Below are positions 6,081-11,113 of a stretch of DNA of 13,574 nt, one piece after another. Position 1 is the stretch's first letter. Every line of letters starts with the position of its first letter. The stretch comes from Planctomycetaceae bacterium (GTDB lineage Bacteria > Planctomycetota > Planctomycetia > Pirellulales > Pirellulaceae): NCBI GenBank assembly GCA_003455945.1, contig DMPQ01000436.1:20219-33792 (forward strand), given 5' to 3'. Below the pieces are notes generated by a model. It searched no databases and was not told where the DNA came from. It saw nothing but the letters and a program-made list of their open reading frames with translations. The position numbers and the translations under genes were made by a program.

Positions 6081-7742
6081 CTAGTGATTCCAGAAGAACT
6101 CGCTGCCGTTGACCAGAACCCAGATCAGGTCTTCGACGACGCGCCGTCGCTCGTCGCCGCTTGTCCCTTCGAGACGTCGCTCGAACGCGGCTCGCTCCTC
6201 GTCGGTCGGTCGCCGGGTCAGCGTGATCAGATACGCCGTCTCGACCGCCGAGCGATCGTCGGGAGCGAGGAGCGCGACCTGCGCCGAGGCGTTCAGGATC
6301 AGGTCGCTCGATCGAGTCCGCTCGCCGACCAGTTCGCCGTTCATCAGCAACAGACGTTGCGGGATCGTTCCGCCCGTCATGTTGAACTCGTCTTCGCCGA
6401 GATCGCCGAAGCGATCGACGAACTCGTTCTCCTGCCCGAAGCGGGTCAGTCGCGCGAAGACTCCGGCCTGTCCGTTGATCGTCCGCAGCGACGACGCCTG
6501 GATGATCCCTCCGGCGATCTGCTCGGGCCTCAGACGAGTCACCGGGAAGACGGCCCAGAGTCGCTCGTGCTCTTCGGTGATCTCGAACGCGGCGCGACTG
6601 TCGGTACGAAAGGCTCGGGTGCGTGCGATCGTCCGGATCAGATGCCGCAGGTCATAGTCGCGTCGCACCAGGTCGGCCGCGAGCGCATCGAGACCGGCGG
6701 GAAAGGGACCGTAGAGCTCGATGTCGTCGACCGATTCGGTATGCGGTCGACCGGTCATCAGGGCCCAGACTCGATTGACGATCGCTCGCGCGAAAGGCTG
6801 GTTCTCGGGGTGAGTCACCCAATCGGCCAGAGCTCGTCGCGGGATCGGATCGTCGCTGACCAGATCCTGACGATACGGGACCAGGCGCGGAACCGCCGTC
6901 TCGGTCTCGGCATCCAGGTACTTCACCTGATAGTCGGTCATCCGCTCGGGCTGCTCATCGCGGATCCCGCGGAGGGTCGAGCGAACGTTGCCGAAGAACG
7001 ACGCCAACTGATGAAAGTCCTCCTGCGTGCCGCCGCGCAGCGCCGCGGCATCGCCGAGGTCGATCGTGCCGAGGTTGTCGTCGTGGCACTGCAGGCAATC
7101 GATCCGCAGGCCGAGGAAGGCGCGCGAGGTCCGCGCGGCCAGCTTGATCGGATCGGGCTGGTTGTCGGCGTTCTGATCGAGCGTCGCGGTGACGAAGTTG
7201 ACCGCCGGGCTGTCGGTCCACAACCCTTCGTCGGTCAGCAGATCGCGGACGATCGCGTCGTACGGTCGATTCTCGTGGAGCTGCTCCGAGAGCCAGTGGA
7301 CGAAGCGTCGACGGCGAAAGACCAGAAACGGTCCGTCCTGCACGCCGACGAGCGATCGCGCCAACCGCTCGGCGAAGTAGTCGGCGTGGCGTCGATCCTG
7401 GAGCAGATAGTCGGTCCAGGCCTCGATCCGTTCGTCGGCCGGCAACTGTTCGAGAGCGCGAAGCTCTTCGAGCGACGGGACGGTTCCGGTCAGCGCGAGC
7501 GACAGGCGCCGCACCACGACCAGTTCGTCGGCCGGATCGGCCGGTTGGAGCCCGGCGTCGCTCCAGGCTCGGGCGAACTCGGCATCGATCGCGGCGACCG
7601 ACTGCTGATCCGTGGCCGTCCAGGCGGAGCGATCGAGCCAGAGACTCGAGTCGGGAACATGCGGACGGGGATAGAGCCAAGTCGCAAGCGCCGCGACGCC
7701 GCCGACCACACCGGTCAGGAAGACGAACGTCCGAGTCAGCAT
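6081..7742 (-). CDS. DUF1549/DUF1553 (planctomycete cytochrome-associated) protein
   Basis: A 553-residue protein with an N-terminal membrane anchor (about residues 5-24, TFVFLTGVVGGVAALATWLY). The DUF1549 region spans about 47-260: FARAWSDAGLQPA, VVRRLSLALTGTVPSLEE (76-93), the YDAIVRDLLTDEG block (161-173), and the CxxCH motif C216-LQ-C219-H220, the kind of site that can hold covalent haem c. The DUF1553 region covers about 295-545: RRALADWVTHPENQPFARAIVNRVWALMTGR (302-331), DLRHLIRTIARTRAFR (364-379), LRPEQIAGGIIQASSLR (404-420), LITLTRRPTDEE (505-516). Many relatives are longer and carry an extra N-terminal PSCyt1 cytochrome domain, which is absent here. The ATG at 7742 has GGAGG 8-9 bases upstream, and the upstream extension of the frame is not family-like. 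First gene of an operon with DUF1501. Confidence 0.93.
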   Translation of the reverse strand: MLTRTFVFLTGVVGGVAALATWLYPRPHVPDSSLWLDRSAWTATDQQSVAAIDAEFARAWSDAGLQPADPADELVVVRRLSLALTGTVPSLEELRALEQLPADERIEAWTDYLLQDRRHADYFAERLARSLVGVQDGPFLVFRRRRFVHWLSEQLHENRPYDAIVRDLLTDEGLWTDSPAVNFVTATLDQNADNQPDPIKLAARTSRAFLGLRIDCLQCHDDNLGTIDLGDAAALRGGTQEDFHQLASFFGNVRSTLRGIRDEQPERMTDYQVKYLDAETETAVPRLVPYRQDLVSDDPIPRRALADWVTHPENQPFARAIVNRVWALMTGRPHTESVDDIELYGPFPAGLDALAADLVRRDYDLRHLIRTIARTRAFRTDSRAAFEITEEHERLWAVFPVTRLRPEQIAGGIIQASSLRTINGQAGVFARLTRFGQENEFVDRFGDLGEDEFNMTGGTIPQRLLLMNGELVGERTRSSDLILNASAQVALLAPDDRSAVETAYLITLTRRPTDEERAAFERRLEGTSGDERRRVVEDLIWVLVNGSEFFWNH

Positions 7743-7872
7743 CGCGTCGACCCTCCGGCACCGCAGATCACCGCCGCAGACGACTGCCGCGGGGCTTCTT
7801 TCGGGAGCCGCGCCGGGCGTTCCGTCCGCCGGACGCCGCCGCTCCCCGACCGAAGATACCCTCGCTCGGTTC

Positions 7873-7892
7873 GCTCGGTTTCGAAACCGAGC
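7873..7892. promoter_or_regulatory. Perfect 20-bp palindrome in a divergent promoter region, candidate operator
   Basis: GCTCGGTTTC (7873-7882) is followed directly by its reverse complement GAAACCGAGC (7883-7892). The left half is preceded by a tandem copy of CGCTCGGTT (7863-7871 and 7872-7880). The site lies between the divergent starts at 7742 (minus) and 8005 (plus), which fits an operator for a dimeric regulator of one or both genes. A second short palindrome, TACCATGGTA, is at 7899-7908. No regulator gene is nearby. Confidence 0.4.
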
Positions 7893-8004
7893 TGCCGGTA
7901 CCATGGTAGTGCCTGGGGTCGTGACTCACAGCGACGCCCTGACACCGGACCGGAGCGTCGCTCGGCCGAGCAGCCGTCGCCGGAATCGAACGAGGAGAGG
8001 GGTG

Positions 8005-9669
8005 ATGACCGAACCGCGAGACGAGCTCGCCTCTCGAAACGCCCCCCTCGACGACGACCGGATCGCCTCGGTCATCGTGGTCGATCCGATCGACGGGGAT
8101 CGCGAAGCGGGTGGAGCCGAAACGGCGCGAGCGCACGATCCGGCGTCGCTCGACACACTTCCTCCAGCCCACGACTCGCTCGAACGGATCGCCGCCGAAC
8201 CGATCGGCGATTCGGGCCCCATTCCGCTGGAGACCGTCGACACGATCGAATCCGTCGCGGTTTCCGCGACGACGCCCGGCGACGAGGACGAGGTCCCGCT
8301 GGCTGAGGCGATCGCGCCGCCCGTTCTGAGTTCTCCGGCCTCGATCGAAGCGGAATTGGTGTCTCCCGCAATCGAGCCGATCGCCGCCGCGACGCCGCTG
8401 CGACGCTATCGGAGCTGGCCGTTTCGGATGGCGAGCGGGATCGGTCGAGCGATCGAGTTCTCGTTCGGCGGGGCGAGTCTGATCGTGCTGCTGGCGATCG
8501 CGACCGGAATCCCCGGGGCTCAGATCCTGACGCTCGGCTATCTGATCGAGGTGTCGGGGCGGATCGCCCGGACCGGCAAGGTCCGAGCCGGGATGCCGGG
8601 CTGGCGGAAAGCGGCTCGTATCGGCAGTCTGGCGCTCGGCACGCTGATGTGCCTGGCGCCGATCGGCTATCTGTCGAGTCTGGCGGAGGCGGCAGAACTG
8701 ATCGATCCGACCTCGACGAGTTCGCGAGGTCTGCGAATCGGGCAATGGATCGTGACACTGATGCTGGTGCCGCACATGTTGGCGGCCTGGTTCTGCGGCG
8801 GGAAGCTCCGCTATTTCTTCTGGCCTCTGCTGGCTCCGTTCCAGCTGGCGATTTGGGCGCTCCAGTGGACGCTCGCGTCTCCGGCGCTGCGGCGCGGCCT
8901 CGATCGGACGCTCGGCGAGATCTGGCCGACGCTGGTCGCCGACCTGTGCGCCGTCACGCCGCTGACCGACTTCTTCCTGCCGGCGATCATCGGCAAGCAT
9001 CTGTGGCAAGGGACGCTTTGGGCGCGACTGAGGGACGGGTTCTGGGAGTTCCTGGCCGGGCTGCGTCTGCCTTACCTCGGCTGGCTCGGACTGCGAGCGT
9101 TCGTCGGCAGCGTCGCCTGGCTCTGCCTGCCGACGCTGCTGCTGATCGGCGGAACGGCGCTGCCGGACGGCGGCGCGGTGCTGACCGGAACGACCGGAGT
9201 CGTCTTGCTGGCGATCGTCTGTCTGTACCTGCCGGTTCTGCAGACGCACTTCGGAGCGGTCGGCAAGCTGTTCGCGATGTTCGATCTGGTCGAGGCGCGG
9301 CGGCAGATCGCGCGCAGTCCGCTTCGGCACTCGATCGCCCTGCTGCTGGTGATGGTCCTGGCGCTGCCGCTGTATCTTTTCAAGATCGAACTTCTCGACG
9401 GCGGCATCTGGTGGGCGCTGGGGCTGATCTTCGTCGCCTTCTCGTTGCCGGCACGCTGGGTGACCGGTTGGGCCTATGCCCGCTCGTCGCGGCGCGAGAC
9501 GAAGAGCTGGTTGATCTGGCGATGGCCGATCCGGATGGCGATCTTCCCGTTGGCGATCATCTTCGCGATCTTCGTCTCGGTGACTCGATTCCTGTCGTGG
9601 GGCGGGGCGCTCGGGCTGTTCGAGCATCATGCCTTTCTGGTCCCCGCACCGTTCACCCGGTTATTCTGA
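8005..9669 (+). CDS. DUF4013-like multi-pass membrane protein with acidic N-terminal extension
   Basis: A 554-residue protein in two parts. Residues 1-135 are predicted disordered and cytoplasmic, rich in Asp, Glu, Ala, Pro and Ser, with almost no aromatic residues. Residues about 140-530 hold roughly eight hydrophobic segments: near 153-182, 207-228, 247-264, 360-382, 395-413, 443-460, 466-483 and 511-530. Sequence phrases such as GAQILTLGYLIEVSGRIARTGKVRAGMPGWRKAARIG (171-207; recognisable GYLIE and GRIAR) and LRLPYLGWLGLRAFVG (353-368) match membrane proteins I know from planctomycetes and associate with DUF4013, function unknown. The Arg/Lys-rich linkers are expected to face the cytoplasm. 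The ATG at 8005 is chosen because GAGGAG is 6 bases upstream; the earlier in-frame GTG start would add an Arg-rich stretch. A small membrane protein gene follows after 35 bases. Confidence 0.8.
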   Translation: MTEPRDELASRNAPLDDDRIASVIVVDPIDGDREAGGAETARAHDPASLDTLPPAHDSLERIAAEPIGDSGPIPLETVDTIESVAVSATTPGDEDEVPLAEAIAPPVLSSPASIEAELVSPAIEPIAAATPLRRYRSWPFRMASGIGRAIEFSFGGASLIVLLAIATGIPGAQILTLGYLIEVSGRIARTGKVRAGMPGWRKAARIGSLALGTLMCLAPIGYLSSLAEAAELIDPTSTSSRGLRIGQWIVTLMLVPHMLAAWFCGGKLRYFFWPLLAPFQLAIWALQWTLASPALRRGLDRTLGEIWPTLVADLCAVTPLTDFFLPAIIGKHLWQGTLWARLRDGFWEFLAGLRLPYLGWLGLRAFVGSVAWLCLPTLLLIGGTALPDGGAVLTGTTGVVLLAIVCLYLPVLQTHFGAVGKLFAMFDLVEARRQIARSPLRHSIALLLVMVLALPLYLFKIELLDGGIWWALGLIFVAFSLPARWVTGWAYARSSRRETKSWLIWRWPIRMAIFPLAIIFAIFVSVTRFLSWGGALGLFEHHAFLVPAPFTRLF

Positions 9670-9704
9670 GCCTGCGAACGATCTCCGGTCGCGGAGTCGG
9701 AATC

Positions 9705-9968
9705 ATGTCGCTCGGCCGACGACACGCTCGGTATTCCCTGACGGCGGATGTCGTGATCCTGCCGATGGTCGGCGCCGGACTGATCGTCGTCGCGCTGATC
9801 GCGGCGCTGCTGGGGAGTCTGACGTTCAACCAAGCGACGCTTTCGTGGGCTGACGATCCGCTGAGCTTCGCGGCAACCATCGGCGCGGGGCTTGCGATCG
9901 GCGGAGGGTTGATCGCCTGCGGCGCGATGCGTTTCGTCGGCCATCGGCGCGAGCAGGATCGCTCGTAG
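9705..9968 (+). CDS. Small two-helix membrane protein
   Basis: An 87-residue protein with two hydrophobic segments, about residues 16-39 (VVILPMVGAGLIVVALIAALLGSL) and 52-76 (LSFAATIGAGLAIGGGLIACG). The N-terminus (MSLGRRHARY) and C-terminus (RFVGHRREQDRS) are basic, so both ends should be cytoplasmic. The ATG has GGAG 8 bases upstream. I recognise no family. It begins 35 bases after the DUF4013-like gene on the same strand, so the two are probably co-transcribed and may share a complex. This is inference from position only. The same frame stays open far upstream, but that part is antisense-free shadow of the preceding gene and is left out. Confidence 0.65.
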   Translation: MSLGRRHARYSLTADVVILPMVGAGLIVVALIAALLGSLTFNQATLSWADDPLSFAATIGAGLAIGGGLIACGAMRFVGHRREQDRS

Positions 9969-10155
9969 TTGCAGCCTTGTCCCCAGGGCTCGCCGTATCG
10001 TCCCGTGCCGAATCTGCTTCCGCCCGCCGTCCTGCCGGCGAACGGATGGCCGGATGACCTTTTCGCGGTCCCCCTTGCCCCGGCGAGCCGGCGCAAGCTT
10101 CGTCTCGTGGGGCCGAGCGAATCCCGAGGGCCGTGGTCGGATCCGGCTCGGGCGG

Positions 10156-10161
10156 TACACT
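10156..10161 (+). promoter_or_regulatory. Possible -10 element of the Rieske gene
   Basis: TACACT stands out in a G/C-rich 278-base gap, 85 bases before the ATG. The hexamer 16 bases upstream (TGGTCG, 10134-10139) is a poor -35 match. Supported only by composition and position. Confidence 0.25.
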
Positions 10162-10246
10162 GAGACGAACGGTTCGGTCGGCACCGTCGCGGGGGCGGAT
10201 CGAATTCCATCGGTTCGGTCCCTCACTCCGGAATTTCTTCTTCGCC

Positions 10247-10573
10247 ATGACGCGTTTCGAAACCGCCGCTCGGGTCGGCGAGATCCCCGAGAACCAGGGC
10301 CGGACGGTCGAAGTCGACGGGCGGCTGATCGCCCTCTTTCATACCCCCGAGGGTTATTTCGCGATCGACGATCTCTGCCCGCATGCGGGTGCGTCGCTCG
10401 GAGCCGGGCATGTCGAGAACTGCATCGTCGTCTGTCCGCTGCATGCCTGGCGGTTCGATGTCCGCGACGGCACCTGGTGCGACAATCGCCGCTTGCGGAC
10501 CGACAGCTACGAGGTGCGCGTCGTCGGCGACGAGATCCAGGTCGCGACCGACCCGAAGCCGCGAGTCGATTGA
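10247..10573 (+). CDS. Rieske [2Fe-2S] ferredoxin-like protein (NirD-like)
   Basis: A 108-residue soluble Rieske protein without signal peptide or membrane segment, the size of small Rieske ferredoxins and NirD-like subunits. The cluster ligands are C44-P-H46 and C63-PL-H66, with the classic spacing C-x-H-x16-C-x2-H in DLCPHAGASL and VVCPLHAWRFD. The N-terminal EIPENQGRTVEVDGRLIALFHTPEGYFAIDD part (12-42; key turns EI, DGR, GYFAIDD) is the usual beta sandwich. It should pass electrons to an oxygenase or reductase, but no partner catalytic gene is adjacent, so it is not called nitrite reductase. The ATG at 10247 fits the family start but has no clear ribosome site. A possible -10 motif TACACT lies at 10156-10161. 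The MazG-like gene follows after 80 bases. Confidence 0.92.
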   Translation: MTRFETAARVGEIPENQGRTVEVDGRLIALFHTPEGYFAIDDLCPHAGASLGAGHVENCIVVCPLHAWRFDVRDGTWCDNRRLRTDSYEVRVVGDEIQVATDPKPRVD

Positions 10574-10653
10574 GCCGCGTTCTGGCGGTCCGAACGCCTT
10601 GCGGACCCCTTCAGCTCCCTTCTCGAAATCCCTTCGTAACGAGACTCTGCCGC

Positions 10654-10998
10654 GTGAGCACCGACGACGACCGGACTGACGGCTCTCCCTCGCCCGGCAT
10701 CGGCCTGCGCGACTTTCAGCGACTGATCCGCGAGATGTACTACGAGAAGGATGTCGCTCGCGGGATCGAGGGGACGTTCATGTGGCTGATGGAGGAGGTC
10801 GGCGAGTTGGCGACCGCCCTTCGCGACGGAACTCACGAAGAACGTCTGGGGGAGTTCGCCGACGTCGTCGCGTGGCTCGCCACGATCGCGAACGTCGCCG
10901 GAGTCGATCTGTCCGAGGCGGTGGCGATGAAGTACGGACGCGGTTGTCCCGGCTGTTCCCGGATGGTCTGCACCTGTCCGGATGAAGAAAAGCCGTAG
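10654..10998 (+). CDS. MazG-like nucleotide pyrophosphohydrolase
   Basis: A 114-residue all-alpha NTP pyrophosphohydrolase of the MazG-like superfamily, which hydrolyses nucleoside triphosphates to monophosphate and pyrophosphate and is thought to clear non-canonical nucleotides. The metal-binding pattern is clear: E47-E48-x2-E51 in WLMEEVGELATAL, and E67-x2-D70 in GEFADVVAWLA. The N-terminal FQRLIREMYYEKD (21-33) and GTFMW (40-44) are typical of planctomycete members. The C-terminus carries a cysteine tail, C98-x2-C101-x4-C106-x-C108, that could hold zinc. No ATG lies near the conserved start; the GTG at 10654 is chosen because family similarity begins about residue 18 and the upstream frame is not conserved. 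It may be co-transcribed with the Rieske gene. Confidence 0.88.
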   Translation: MSTDDDRTDGSPSPGIGLRDFQRLIREMYYEKDVARGIEGTFMWLMEEVGELATALRDGTHEERLGEFADVVAWLATIANVAGVDLSEAVAMKYGRGCPGCSRMVCTCPDEEKP

Positions 10999-11113
10999 CG
11001 CTCTCCCGCGTACCGAGCCAACGATTATCCTGTCGGTTTCTCCGGTTCGCGGCGAGTTCGGGACAGGGAGTCCCGTTGCGGCAACCGTTCATCCGCTGAC
11101 CGTCGGGCCACGC

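Noticed and set aside
5811..8306. An 831-codon open frame on the plus strand opposite the DUF1501 and DUF1549 genes
   Set aside because: It is antisense to two clearly recognised genes and its translation is Arg/Asp/Gly-rich without any family motif. Long antisense frames are expected in GC-rich DNA with strong codon bias.
7768..9630. A 620-codon open frame on the minus strand opposite the DUF4013-like gene
   Set aside because: Translation is an Arg/Gln/Asp-rich composition with no hydrophobic core. It mirrors the coding strand, whose membrane protein has family-like motifs and a good ribosome site.
10247..10573. Assignment of the Rieske protein as nitrite reductase subunit NirD
   Set aside because: No NirB-like gene is adjacent; only the small Rieske ferredoxin fold is supported.
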